This document shows positions 14,044-22,649 of a DNA stretch of 64,000 bases, piece after piece. The stretch is from Nocardioides daedukensis (lineage in GTDB: Bacteria; Actinomycetota; Actinomycetes; Propionibacteriales; Nocardioidaceae). The stretch spans positions 930,001 through 994,000 of the forward strand of contig NZ_JACCAA010000001.1 in NCBI RefSeq assembly GCF_013408415.1, read 5' to 3'. The position numbers were made by a program, and so were the translations under genes. How positions within the stretch are numbered: position 1 is the first letter of the stretch; each line of letters opens with the position of its first letter. The notes under the pieces were generated by a model, which ran no database searches, was not told the origin of the DNA, and saw only the letters and a list, made by a program, of their open reading frames with translations.

Positions 14044-16086
14044 GTGGAGCCACGCACACAACGGGATCCCAGCGACCCGTTGATCGGGCGACTGCTGGAT
14101 CGGCGCTATCGCATCGAGTCGCGCATCGCCAGCGGCGGAATGGCCTCGGTCTACGAGGCCCACGACGAGCGTCTCGACCGCGTCATCGCGCTCAAGATCA
14201 TGCACCCGGGGATGGGCGACGACGGCGACTTCGCGGCGCGGTTCGTGCGCGAGGCCCGCCACGCGGCACGGCTGTCCCACCCCAACGTGGTCGGCGTCTT
14301 CGACCAGGGCGAGGAGCACGGCACCGTCTACCTCGCGATGGAGTACGTCCCCGGGCACACCCTGCGCGACGTGATCCGCAAGGAAGCGCCGATGGACCCC
14401 CGCAAGGCCCTCGCGCTGCTCGAACCGGTCCTGGCCGCCCTGCGTGCGGCCCACCAGGCACACCTGATCCACCGCGACATCAAGCCCGAGAACGTCCTGA
14501 TCGCCCCCGACGGACGCGTCAAGGTCGCCGACTTCGGGCTGGCCAAGGCGATCAGCGCCGACACCCAGCACACCGCCACCGGTGGTGTACTGATCGGCAC
14601 GGTCTCCTACCTGGCGCCCGAGCTGGTCATCGACGGTCGCGCAGATGCTCGCGCCGACGTGTACGCCGCCGGGGTCGTGCTCTACGAGCTCCTCACCGGC
14701 CGCAAGCCCCACGAGGGCGAGTCCCCCATCCAGGTCGCCTACAAGCACGTGCACGAGGACATCCCGGCTCCCTCGCTCACCGTCCCCGGCATCCCCGCCT
14801 ATGTCGACGCGCTCGTCGCCCGCGCGACCGCGCGCGATCGCGGCCTGCGACCGGCCGACGCGGGCGTCCTGCTGCACCAGGCCCACCGGGTCCGCCAGGC
14901 ACTCGACGAGGGCATCCTCGACGATCCCGACCTGGTGGCCGACCTCTCCCCCACCTCAGGCGTCGTACGGGAGATCGAGGACGCACCCACCCACGAGCAC
15001 GCCGACGGCTCCGGGCAGGTCGCAGCCGCGGCAGTGGCCGGGGCGGGTCCGCGAGAGAACACCGCCAAGGACCCACTCGAGCAGGCGGGCACCGGAGCCT
15101 CCGAGCACACCAGCATGATCGAGGCCGGCGCGTTGCGCCCGCCCGGTGACAACGCCGGCCCACGCCAGTCGGGCCACCAGCCGGCCCCGGAGAAGTCACC
15201 GCAACGACGCCGACGTGGCGCGCTCTATCTCGTCATCGCCGCGCTCCTCGCCCTGGCACTCGGCCTGGGCGCCTGGTGGTTCGGGTTCGCCCGCTACACC
15301 TCCGCACCGGGGGTGCTCTCGCTGACGGCGGCCCAGGCCGAGAAGAAGATCGAGGGCGCGGGCCTCGACTATGCCGAGGGCGATCCCGCCTATTCGGAGA
15401 CGGTCGAGAAGGGCATGGTCCTCTCCTCCGACCCGGCCGCGGGCGATCGCGTGCTCGACGGCGGGACGGTCACCGTCACCCTCTCACTGGGGCCGGAACG
15501 GTACGCCGTACCCAAGGTCGCAGGCAGCACCGAGGACGAGGCCCAGAAGGCGATCCAGGACGCCAACCTCGACTTCGGCAGGTCGATCGAGAAGTTCTCC
15601 GAGAAGGTCCCCGCCGGTGAGGTCATCCGCAGCGACCCCAAGGCCGGCACCAGCCTCAAGCCCGGCACCACGGTCGACATCGAGCTGAGCAAGGGACCCA
15701 AGCCGATCAAGGTCGTCGACTGGACCGGCAAGTCCGCCGACGACGCCGAGAAGGCCTTGTCGGACCTCGACCTCAAGGTCGAGCGCACCGAGTCGTTCAG
15801 CGACTCCGTGGACGAGGGCAAGGTGATCAGCCAGGACCCGTCCAGCGGCGAGCTGTTCAAGGGCGACACCGTCAACCTCGAGGTCTCCAAGGGCCCCGAG
15901 CTGGTCGACGTACCCCGCGTCCGGGGCATGGGCGAGAAGGCGGCGATCAAGCGGCTCAAGGCGGCCGGCTTCGAGGTCGAGGTCAAGCAGCACCAGAACT
16001 ACGTCGGACTGCACTTCGTGCTGACCCAGTCACCGGGCAGCGGCAAGGCCGCCAAGGGCAGCACCGTCACGATCACCATCGTCTGA
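14044..16086 (+). CDS. PASTA-domain Ser/Thr protein kinase (PknB/PknL type)
   Basis: A 680-residue transmembrane Hanks-type kinase. The kinase domain covers about residues 18-280: glycine loop ASGGMASVYEA, ALKIM with the ATP-binding Lys near 51, HRDIKPEN with the catalytic Asp near 145, DFG at 163-165, and GTVSYLAPE. A juxtamembrane region rich in Ala, Glu and Pro leads to one helix (ALYLVIAALLALALGLGAWW, about 392-414), then four PASTA repeats that sense peptidoglycan or lipid II outside the cell. The GTG start is preceded by CGGAGGT at 7 nt. Position beside the Rv2175c-family gene recalls pknL in M. tuberculosis, but that kinase lacks PASTA repeats, so orthology is uncertain. Confidence 0.94.
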   Translation: MEPRTQRDPSDPLIGRLLDRRYRIESRIASGGMASVYEAHDERLDRVIALKIMHPGMGDDGDFAARFVREARHAARLSHPNVVGVFDQGEEHGTVYLAMEYVPGHTLRDVIRKEAPMDPRKALALLEPVLAALRAAHQAHLIHRDIKPENVLIAPDGRVKVADFGLAKAISADTQHTATGGVLIGTVSYLAPELVIDGRADARADVYAAGVVLYELLTGRKPHEGESPIQVAYKHVHEDIPAPSLTVPGIPAYVDALVARATARDRGLRPADAGVLLHQAHRVRQALDEGILDDPDLVADLSPTSGVVREIEDAPTHEHADGSGQVAAAAVAGAGPRENTAKDPLEQAGTGASEHTSMIEAGALRPPGDNAGPRQSGHQPAPEKSPQRRRRGALYLVIAALLALALGLGAWWFGFARYTSAPGVLSLTAAQAEKKIEGAGLDYAEGDPAYSETVEKGMVLSSDPAAGDRVLDGGTVTVTLSLGPERYAVPKVAGSTEDEAQKAIQDANLDFGRSIEKFSEKVPAGEVIRSDPKAGTSLKPGTTVDIELSKGPKPIKVVDWTGKSADDAEKALSDLDLKVERTESFSDSVDEGKVISQDPSSGELFKGDTVNLEVSKGPELVDVPRVRGMGEKAAIKRLKAAGFEVEVKQHQNYVGLHFVLTQSPGSGKAAKGSTVTITIV

Positions 16087-16090
16087 CGAC

Positions 16091-16096
16091 TACGCT
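16091..16096 (+). promoter_or_regulatory. -10 element of a leaderless-type promoter, nfo
   Basis: TACGCT with a 7-nt spacer to the ATG at 16104; no ribosome site is present in the 17 nt after the kinase stop. Confidence 0.5.
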
Positions 16097-16103
16097 GCGG
16101 CAC

Positions 16104-16997
16104 ATGTCTGCAGCCTCGCTCCGCAATCCCATCGGCACCCACGTCACCGTCGGCAAGGGTCTGGCCGCGGGCGCGCTGGTCGACATGCACGAGCTGGGCT
16201 GCGAGACGCTGCAGGTCTTCGTCGGCAACCCTCGCGGTTGGGCGGCCTCGGCCGGCAACCCGGTCCAGGACCGCAGGTTCCGCGAGGAGTGCGAGGCCGG
16301 CGGCATCCGCTCCTTCATCCACGCGCCTTACCTGGTGAACCTGGGCTCCCCCACCCCGGCGACCTATGAGAAGTCGGTTGCCACGGTGGCGCACAACCTC
16401 AAGCGGGCCGCGGAGATCGGTGCGGAGGGCGTGGTCGTGCACACCGGTTCGTTCGTCGACCCCAGTGGCTCGAAGGAGAAGTACGCCGCCGCCATGCGCC
16501 AGGTGCGCGAGGGCCTGTTGCCGCTCCTCGACGCGATCGAGGACGAGGCCGCACCGTGGCTGCTGCTCGAGCCCACTGCCGGTCAGGGACGCTCGCTGTG
16601 CGCAGGGGTGGAGGACCTCGCGCCCTACCTCGAGGCCCTCGACATGCACCCCAAGGCGGGCATCTGCCTGGACACCTGCCACGTCTTCGCGGCCGGAGCG
16701 CCCCTGGACGAGGAGGGCGGCACCGCCGCCACCGTCGACCAGATCGTCGAGATCGGCGGTGAGGGCCGGTTGCGCCTGATCCATGCCAACGACTCGATGG
16801 ACGTGCGCGGCGCGTTCAAGGACCGTCACCAGAACATCGGGGCCGGGCACATCGGCGAGGCGTCGTTCCGCGACCTGTTCGCCCACCCGGCCACCGACGG
16901 GGTGCCGTTCATCCTCGAGACACCCGGGTCACGCGAGGCCGGCAACCCCGACGTGGACCTGCTGAAGAAGTTGCGCGAGCAGGCTCGTGGGGACTGA
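16104..16997 (+). CDS. nfo: endonuclease IV (AP endonuclease)
   Basis: A 297-residue TIM-barrel enzyme cutting 5' of abasic sites in base-excision repair. The Zn-binding and catalytic motifs are all visible: FIHAPYLVNLGSP, VVVHTGSFV, LLEPTAGQG, CLDTCHVFAAG, LIHANDSM with DRHQNIGAGHIG, and FILETPGS. Length and motifs match Nfo. It has its own TACGCT box only 17 nt after the kinase gene. Its final codons overlap the EamA start by 11 nt. Confidence 0.95.
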   Translation: MSAASLRNPIGTHVTVGKGLAAGALVDMHELGCETLQVFVGNPRGWAASAGNPVQDRRFREECEAGGIRSFIHAPYLVNLGSPTPATYEKSVATVAHNLKRAAEIGAEGVVVHTGSFVDPSGSKEKYAAAMRQVREGLLPLLDAIEDEAAPWLLLEPTAGQGRSLCAGVEDLAPYLEALDMHPKAGICLDTCHVFAAGAPLDEEGGTAATVDQIVEIGGEGRLRLIHANDSMDVRGAFKDRHQNIGAGHIGEASFRDLFAHPATDGVPFILETPGSREAGNPDVDLLKKLREQARGD

Positions 16998-17934
16998 CCC
17001 CAGCGCCACCAGCCCGGCCTCGGCTGATCGGGCAGCCGATGACGGCCGGACCACCCAGCTGCTGGCCTCGCTGGCACTCCTGGCCATGGCCGCAGCCTGG
17101 GGATCGACCTTCTTCCTGATCAAGGACCTCTCGGACCGGATCAGCGCCCTGGACTTCCTGGCGATCAGGTTCCCGATCGCGACGGTTGCCCTGCTGCTCC
17201 TCTTCCCGCGCGCACTCGCCCGGCTCTCGGCTGCCTCACGGCGACAGGCCGTGGTCCTGGGTTGTCTCTATGCAGGAGCCCAGGTGTTGCAGACCGTCGG
17301 GCTGGCGCACACCGCAGCCTCGGTCTCCGGCTTCGTCACCGGCCTGTATGTGATCTTCACGCCGCTGTTGGCCGCGCTCCTGCTGCGCACCCGGATCACG
17401 GCCGTCACCTGGGGTGCGGTGGGGTTGGCGATGGCGGGCATCACGGTGCTGACGCTGCACCCGGGTGGGCTGGCCTTCGGCTATGGCGAGAGCCTGACCC
17501 TGCTCAGCGCGGTGGTCTATGCCCTGCACATCGTCGGTCTCGGCGCCTGGTCCGACCCGGACCAGGCGATGGGGATGGCGATCCTGCAGCTCGCGGTGAT
17601 CTCGGTGGTCTGCTTCGTCGGCGCGGTCCCCAACGGGATCGAGGTGCCCGACAACGGCGCGGACTGGCTCAGCATCCTCTACATGGCGATCGTCGCCGGG
17701 GCCCTGGCCATGGCCGGACAGACCTGGGCGCAGGCGCACCTGCCGCCGACGCGGAGCGCGATCATCATGAGTATGGAGCCGGTCTTCGCTGCCTTCTTCG
17801 CAGTCCTTGCCGGCGGGGAGGACCTCACCGTCCGGCTTGCCTGTGGTGGTCTGATGGTCTTCACCGCGATGGTCGTGGCCGAGCTGGTTCCCCGCCGGCG
17901 GATCGAGGCCGAGGTCACCCACATCGCCGTCTGA
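16987..17934 (+). CDS. EamA-family (DMT superfamily) transporter
   Basis: A 315-residue polytopic membrane protein with about ten helices in two EamA repeats: AAAWGSTFFLIKDLSDRIS in the first and LSAVVYALHIVGLGAW / SIIMSMEPVFAAFFAVLAGGE-like sequence (SAIIMSMEPVFAAFFAVLAG) in the second. Such proteins export amino acids or other metabolites; the substrate is unknown. The GTG start lies inside the last codons of nfo (11-nt overlap), giving translational coupling. The C-terminus PRRRIEAEVTHIAV is cytoplasmic. Confidence 0.87.
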   Translation: MGTDPSATSPASADRAADDGRTTQLLASLALLAMAAAWGSTFFLIKDLSDRISALDFLAIRFPIATVALLLLFPRALARLSAASRRQAVVLGCLYAGAQVLQTVGLAHTAASVSGFVTGLYVIFTPLLAALLLRTRITAVTWGAVGLAMAGITVLTLHPGGLAFGYGESLTLLSAVVYALHIVGLGAWSDPDQAMGMAILQLAVISVVCFVGAVPNGIEVPDNGADWLSILYMAIVAGALAMAGQTWAQAHLPPTRSAIIMSMEPVFAAFFAVLAGGEDLTVRLACGGLMVFTAMVVAELVPRRRIEAEVTHIAV

Positions 17935-18004
17935 GCCGCCAGTTGCACCACTGAGGCGGGTGTTCGCATCCTGAATAACCTCTCGGACCACGGGCCCTCG
18001 CCAC

Positions 18005-18010
18005 TAGTCT
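18005..18010 (+). promoter_or_regulatory. -10 element of a leaderless-type promoter, type I DAHP synthase
   Basis: TAGTCT, 6-nt spacer, ATG at 18017. Confidence 0.5.
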
Positions 18011-18016
18011 CGATCC

Positions 18017-19066
18017 ATGGTCGTCGTCATGTCCCCCGAAGCCACCGAGGAGGACATCGCGCGCGTCGTCTCCCGGGTCGAGGGCGTCGGCGGGGAGGCC
18101 TTCGTCTCGCGTGGGATGAGCCGCACGATCATCGGCCTGGTCGGGGACATCGAGTCCTTCCACCACCTCAACCTGCGCACCCTGGGCGGGGTCGCCGACG
18201 TGCACCGCATCTCGGACCCGTTCAAGCTGGTCAGCCGACAGCACCATGCCCAACGCTCGACCGTGTGGGTCGGGCAGCCCGGTCGCCAGGTTCCCGTCGG
18301 CCCCGACTCGTTCACCCTGATCGCGGGTCCCTGCGCAGTCGAGTCCCCTGAGCAGACCGTCGAGGCAGCGCGGATGGCGCAGTCCGCCGGTGCCACGATC
18401 CTGCGCGGCGGTGCGTTCAAGCCGCGCACGTCCCCCTATGCCTTCCAGGGTCTGGGCGAGCGCGGCCTGGAGATCCTGGCCAGCGTGCGCGAGGCGACCG
18501 GGATGCCGTTCGTCACCGAGGTGGTCGACTCCCGTGACGTCGAGCTGGTTGCCAGTCATGCGGACATGCTCCAGATCGGCACCCGGCACATGGCCAACTT
18601 CGGGTTGCTCCAGGCGGTCGGCGAGGCCGGCAAGCCGGTGTTGTTGAAGCGCGGGATGAGCGCGACGATCGAGGAATGGCTGATGGCCGCCGAATACATC
18701 GCCCAACGGGGACTGCTCGACATCGTCCTGTGCGAGAGCGGCATCCGCACCTTCGAGCCCTCGACGCGCAACACCCTCGATCTCTCCTCGGTGCCGGTCG
18801 TGCAGGCGACCACCCACCTGCCGATCATCGTGGACCCGTCCCACTCCGCCGGGCGCAAGGACCTCGTCGTACCGCTGGCCAGTGGCGCCATCGGCGTCGG
18901 TGCCGACGGCATCGTCGTCGACGTGCACCCCAAGCCCGAGCTGGCGCTGTGTGACGGCCCGCAGGCTCTCGACGGCACCGAGCTGCGTGACCTGGCCAAG
19001 GCGGTACGCCGCCTCCCCCCGGTGCTCGGGCGGGTCAGCGCAGCCACCGTGACCCGGCAAGGCTGA
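18017..19066 (+). CDS. aroF: 3-deoxy-7-phosphoheptulonate (DAHP) synthase, type I beta
   Basis: First enzyme of the shikimate pathway, joining phosphoenolpyruvate and erythrose 4-phosphate. The 349-residue protein has an N-terminal ferredoxin-like regulatory domain (residues 1-70) and a TIM barrel with LIAGPCAVESPEQ, LRGGAFKPRTSPYAFQG, QIGTRHMANF, LLKRGMSATIEEW and PIIVDPSHSAGRKD, the metal and PEP ligands of the AroAI-beta group. A second, unrelated class II DAHP synthase lies 5 kb away on the other strand. The N-terminal domain in this group often binds Tyr or Phe for feedback control. Confidence 0.93.
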   Translation: MVVVMSPEATEEDIARVVSRVEGVGGEAFVSRGMSRTIIGLVGDIESFHHLNLRTLGGVADVHRISDPFKLVSRQHHAQRSTVWVGQPGRQVPVGPDSFTLIAGPCAVESPEQTVEAARMAQSAGATILRGGAFKPRTSPYAFQGLGERGLEILASVREATGMPFVTEVVDSRDVELVASHADMLQIGTRHMANFGLLQAVGEAGKPVLLKRGMSATIEEWLMAAEYIAQRGLLDIVLCESGIRTFEPSTRNTLDLSSVPVVQATTHLPIIVDPSHSAGRKDLVVPLASGAIGVGADGIVVDVHPKPELALCDGPQALDGTELRDLAKAVRRLPPVLGRVSAATVTRQG

Positions 19067-19135
19067 AGAACCTCGCATTTCGCCCTTCTCTGACGCGTCG
19101 CCTAGGCTTTCGGCGCGATGAATGAGGGAGGATCG

Positions 19136-20350
19136 ATGAGTTTCTGCAAGAGCTGCGGCGCCGTTCTCGGCGTCGGCCGTTTCTGCACCAACTGTGGAGC
19201 CCCCGTCGTGCAGGCTTCCGAGACCGGCACGTTCCACGCCGAGAGCGAGGCGGAGAAGACCAACATCCGCCTCCCCGCGGTCCAGCCCGACGCGGCGACC
19301 GGCACCCGTTTCCCCCTCTTCGCCGACGAGTCACCACGCACCGGCTCCGCAGGGCCGACGGCCCAGCATCCGGTCGCGCACGACAGTGTTGCCGCGGGCG
19401 CCGTCTTCGAGACCACGCTGCCGGCACAGTCGCCGTACGCCCCCACCGCCTCCTTCGACGCTGCGAGCCACCACGACGGCCCGCCCACCGTTGCGGGAGC
19501 CGGTGCCGCGCCGACCGAGCACCCGTTCGTCCCGCCGGTCGCCGGGTCACAGGCAGCCTTCGGTGCCGCCAGCTGGCAGCCGGCACCGCACCCGGCCCAC
19601 ACCGCCGGGGCGCCCCAGGGTGGCTCGCACCGCGAGGACCTGGGCAGCACGAGCAAGAAGGGTGGCCGCAAGGCCCTCTGGGCGATCCCGCTGGTGCTCG
19701 CCATGGTCGCAATGCTGGCCCTCGGCATCTGGCTCGGCAACCGGGGTGGCGACGACCCCGATGTGCGCGGCACCGCCGAGTCGGGCTCGCCCTCTGCGTC
19801 CCCGTCACCCTCGACGTCACAGTCACCGTCACCGACCGCTCCGACGGAGAGCGGCGGGCCGCCGGCCGACCTGACCGAGCAGGTCACCGCGACCGGGCCG
19901 CAGCCGATCAAGCCCGGCGTGGACCTCGCCGGCAAGCCCGTGACCTATCCCGTGGAGAACGTCCTCGACGGAAACCCCGAGACGGCCTACCGGATGCCGG
20001 GCGCTGCCCAGGGCAAGTCGATCACCCTCGCCCTGCCCAGCGACGCCTCCGTGCTCGAGGTCGGCGTGATCAACGGCTATGCCAAGACGGACCGGGCCGG
20101 TGGCCGCACCGTCGACTGGTATTCCAAGAACCGCCGCATCCTCGAGGTCGAGTGGATCTTCGACGACGGGACCACGATCTCCCAGAAGCTCAGCGAGACC
20201 AAGGAGATGCAGGTCCTGGCGATCAGCGACGTCACCTCCAGCACGGTGATCATGAAGATCGTCAAGGTCAGCGGGAAGCCCACCGGGGAGCTCGCCAAGG
20301 ACGTCACCGCGATCAGCGAGGTCCAGGTCCGGGGACGGACTGCCGGTTGA
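19136..20350 (+). CDS. zinc-ribbon, single-pass membrane protein with C-terminal glycan-binding-like domain
   Basis: A 404-residue protein with three parts: an N-terminal zinc ribbon MSFCKSCGAVLGVGRFCTNCG (two CxxC pairs), a long Ala/Pro/Thr-rich disordered cytosolic stretch, and one helix (ALWAIPLVLAMVAMLALGIWLG, about 180-200). The extracellular part is a Ser/Pro linker and a beta domain (VENVLDGNPETAYRMPG, ITLALPSDASVLEVGVINGY) that resembles NADase-type glycan-binding / discoidin-like modules. Function is unknown; the shape suggests an envelope sensor or anchor. The start has GGGAGG in front. A second zinc-ribbon membrane protein follows, and the PASTA kinase is nearby. Confidence 0.78.
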   Translation: MSFCKSCGAVLGVGRFCTNCGAPVVQASETGTFHAESEAEKTNIRLPAVQPDAATGTRFPLFADESPRTGSAGPTAQHPVAHDSVAAGAVFETTLPAQSPYAPTASFDAASHHDGPPTVAGAGAAPTEHPFVPPVAGSQAAFGAASWQPAPHPAHTAGAPQGGSHREDLGSTSKKGGRKALWAIPLVLAMVAMLALGIWLGNRGGDDPDVRGTAESGSPSASPSPSTSQSPSPTAPTESGGPPADLTEQVTATGPQPIKPGVDLAGKPVTYPVENVLDGNPETAYRMPGAAQGKSITLALPSDASVLEVGVINGYAKTDRAGGRTVDWYSKNRRILEVEWIFDDGTTISQKLSETKEMQVLAISDVTSSTVIMKIVKVSGKPTGELAKDVTAISEVQVRGRTAG

Positions 20351-20477
20351 CGGTTTGATCCCACGGCGAATCGGGTAGAGACCGGGGCCGGGCGTTCTCC
20401 TCGCGCGCACGCACGTGCGTGACGACTAAGGTGACGCCCACAGACAGTCTCACTCGAACGACGATCGGAGTCACACC

Positions 20478-22583
20478 ATGAGCCAGTGCCCCCAATGCGG
20501 TGCGCACGTTGGCGTGGACCGGCCCTTCTGCGGCAATTGCGGAGCTTCTCTTGCAGCGCCGCAAGCACCGGCCTCGGGCAATGAGGACGTCACGCAGATC
20601 CGTCCGTCAGGCAGCAGCACCGGCCCGCAGTCGGGCGGTCAGCCCAGTGGTCAGCCCGGTGGTCAGCCCGGTGGTCAGCCCGGTGGTCAACACAGCGGTC
20701 AACACAGTGCCGAGCAGCCCGCCCAGCAGTGGTCTGCGCAGCCCCCGGCTCCCCAGCAGCCGCAGTACGGCGCACCCCAGGGCGGTCAGCCCGGATATGG
20801 CGCGCCGCAGGGCCAGCCGCAGCAGCCGGCGTACGGCGCACCCCAGGGCGGTCAGCCCGGGTACGGCGCCCCGCAGGGCCAGCCGCAGTACGGCGCACCC
20901 CAGGGTCAGCAGTTCGCCGGCCAGCAGGGCCAGCCGCAGCACGGCGCCCCGCAGGGACAGCAGTTCGGTGGTCAGCAGTTCGCCGGACAGCACTCCCAGC
21001 CGCAGTACGGCCAGCAGGGCAAGCCGTCGTTCGACTTCTCCAAGCTCCTGGTGGGCAACTGGGCGGGCGCCGCGATGGTCGCCGGCGCCGCACTCGGTGT
21101 CGCGCTGATCGGTGGCGCACTGTTCGCCTTCACCACGATGGAGAACTTCGACTTCGTGCAGGCACTGGGAATGACCCTGATGCTGGCGGTGTCGACCTTC
21201 GGTTCGAACATCATCGGCGACATGGGTGAAGGTGACATCGAGGCGACCCAGCACATCGGGCAGTACCCGCTCCTGGTCACCGTGCTCGCGCTCGGCGTGG
21301 CCGTGTGGCTGTTCCGACGCACCACGGCGAACTACCGCCACTATCTCGACGCGATCCTCGACGCGGTGCGCGCGGCCCTGATCCTGATGCTCGGCGTGCT
21401 CGTGCTGGCCATCGTGGTGCGCATCTGGAGCCCGGATGCCACCGGTTATGCCAGCGGCGACGGTGACACGAACGGCGCGGACGGCCTGGGCCTCGTGGAT
21501 GCCGAGAAGGCGTTCAACTCGATTGCCGGAGCCATCTTCATCACCTTCTTCCTCACCCTGACCGTGCTGGCCATTGCCGTCTTCGTGCGCCGCGACTGGC
21601 TGCCCGCCAAGGCACAGCAGGTCAACGACTGGTTGAGGATGCCGATGCTCGGCATCGCTGCCGTGGCAGCCACCTCCGCAGTGGCTGGGTTGATCTATCT
21701 GCTCGCGATCATCATCGGCGAGGAAGATGCACGATCCTTCGACCAGATCATGCGCCTTCTCGCCGTCCTGCCGGCGCTGGGCCTGCGGCTGGTGTCGCTC
21801 GGCGTGTTCTCCAACTTCGGCATCGTCTACAAGTCCGACGGTGACAAGGAAGAGGATCTGGACCGGCTCCCCGACTTCGCCGACGACAACGGTGTCCTGT
21901 TCTGGATCGCACCCCTCATCGCCCTGGCCGTCATGGTGGCCGGCGTCTACGCGATCGTGTGGAAGTCGCTCGACAAGTCCAAGATCCTGCGTCACACGCT
22001 GGTCTACCTGGGCCTGCTCATCATCGCGATCCCGTTCATGGTGCGCTTCTCCAACGCGCACATCGGTGGGAAGCAGGAGTTCGACGGCGACACCAACAAA
22101 TATTCTGCCTGGTTCGGGATGGATGCCTTCCAGACGACTGCGTTCTTCTTCCTGTTCTCCATCGTGGTCGCTGCGGCGGTGCTCTTCTTCACCGGCAACC
22201 TGGACATCAACTCGCTCAAGGGCAAGGCCCAGGCCATGTCCAACCAGTTCCAGAGCCAGCCCGGTCAGCAGCAGTGGGGCAACCAGCCCCAGGGCGGCCA
22301 GTGGGGCAACCAGCCCCCGCAGTACGGCGGTCAGCCCGGTGGTCAGCCCGGTCAGCAGCAGTGGGGCAACCAGCCCCCGCAGCAGGGCGGCCAGCAGCAG
22401 TGGGGCAACCAGCCTCCCCAGCAGGGCGGCCAGCAGCAGTGGGGCAACCAGCCTCCCCAGCAGGGCGGCCAGCAGCCCGGTCAGCAGGGATGGCAGCAGC
22501 AGCCCCCGAGCGGTGGGCAGCCGCCGTACGGCCAGCAGCCTCCGCAGGGCGGCCAGCCCGGCGGTTGGAACCCCGGCCAGTAG
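20478..22583 (+). CDS. zinc-ribbon polytopic membrane protein with Gln/Gly/Pro repeat tails
   Basis: A 701-residue protein not recognised beyond its parts. MSQCPQCGAHVGVDRPFCGNCG is a zinc ribbon. Residues about 45-185 are low-complexity GQPG and YGAPQGQP repeats. The middle (about 190-590) is a membrane domain with some nine hydrophobic stretches, for instance GAAMVAGAALGVALIGGALF and AALILMLGVLVLAIVVRI. The last 110 residues are QQWGNQPPQQGG repeats. The flanking repeats face the same compartment if the helix count is even. Such tails are common in actinobacterial proteins linked to protein condensation or wall contact, but no function is claimed. ATG has GGAG at 8 nt. Confidence 0.8.
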   Translation: MSQCPQCGAHVGVDRPFCGNCGASLAAPQAPASGNEDVTQIRPSGSSTGPQSGGQPSGQPGGQPGGQPGGQHSGQHSAEQPAQQWSAQPPAPQQPQYGAPQGGQPGYGAPQGQPQQPAYGAPQGGQPGYGAPQGQPQYGAPQGQQFAGQQGQPQHGAPQGQQFGGQQFAGQHSQPQYGQQGKPSFDFSKLLVGNWAGAAMVAGAALGVALIGGALFAFTTMENFDFVQALGMTLMLAVSTFGSNIIGDMGEGDIEATQHIGQYPLLVTVLALGVAVWLFRRTTANYRHYLDAILDAVRAALILMLGVLVLAIVVRIWSPDATGYASGDGDTNGADGLGLVDAEKAFNSIAGAIFITFFLTLTVLAIAVFVRRDWLPAKAQQVNDWLRMPMLGIAAVAATSAVAGLIYLLAIIIGEEDARSFDQIMRLLAVLPALGLRLVSLGVFSNFGIVYKSDGDKEEDLDRLPDFADDNGVLFWIAPLIALAVMVAGVYAIVWKSLDKSKILRHTLVYLGLLIIAIPFMVRFSNAHIGGKQEFDGDTNKYSAWFGMDAFQTTAFFFLFSIVVAAAVLFFTGNLDINSLKGKAQAMSNQFQSQPGQQQWGNQPQGGQWGNQPPQYGGQPGGQPGQQQWGNQPPQQGGQQQWGNQPPQQGGQQQWGNQPPQQGGQQPGQQGWQQQPPSGGQPPYGQQPPQGGQPGGWNPGQ
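20638..21020 (+). repeat. tandem coding repeats, GQPG and YGAPQG(Q) units
   Basis: DNA copies such as GGTCAGCCCGGT (12 nt) recur head to tail near 20638-20700, then imperfect 21-60 nt units encoding YGAPQGGQPG and YGAPQGQPQ continue to about 21020. They encode the N-terminal disordered region of the membrane protein at 20478. Confidence 0.85.
22353..22469 (+). repeat. three 39-bp tandem repeats encoding QQQWGNQPPQQGG
   Basis: Near-identical units at 22353-22391, 22392-22430 and 22431-22469, preceded by degenerate copies from about 22264. The units differ only by synonymous changes (CCCCCG against CCTCCC). Unit number is likely to vary between strains. Confidence 0.88.
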
Positions 22584-22598
22584 CTCGACACACGCAAC

Positions 22599-22633
22599 GA
22601 CAGCCGTCGCCCCACGAGGGGGCGGCGGCTGTC
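22599..22633. terminator. hairpin terminator between convergent genes
   Basis: GACAGCCGTCGCCCC and GGGGCGGCGGCTGTC form a 15-bp stem with one G-T pair and a 5-nt loop (ACGAG). It stands 16 nt after the zinc-ribbon protein stop and 17 nt from the threonine aldolase stop, so it can serve both strands. There is no T-tract. Confidence 0.8.
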
Positions 22634-22649
22634 GCCGTCCGTGCGTGGC

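Noticed and set aside
20638-22470. Regular short repeats that could suggest a CRISPR array
   Set aside because: The units are directly tandem without spacers and stay in frame inside one protein-coding gene.
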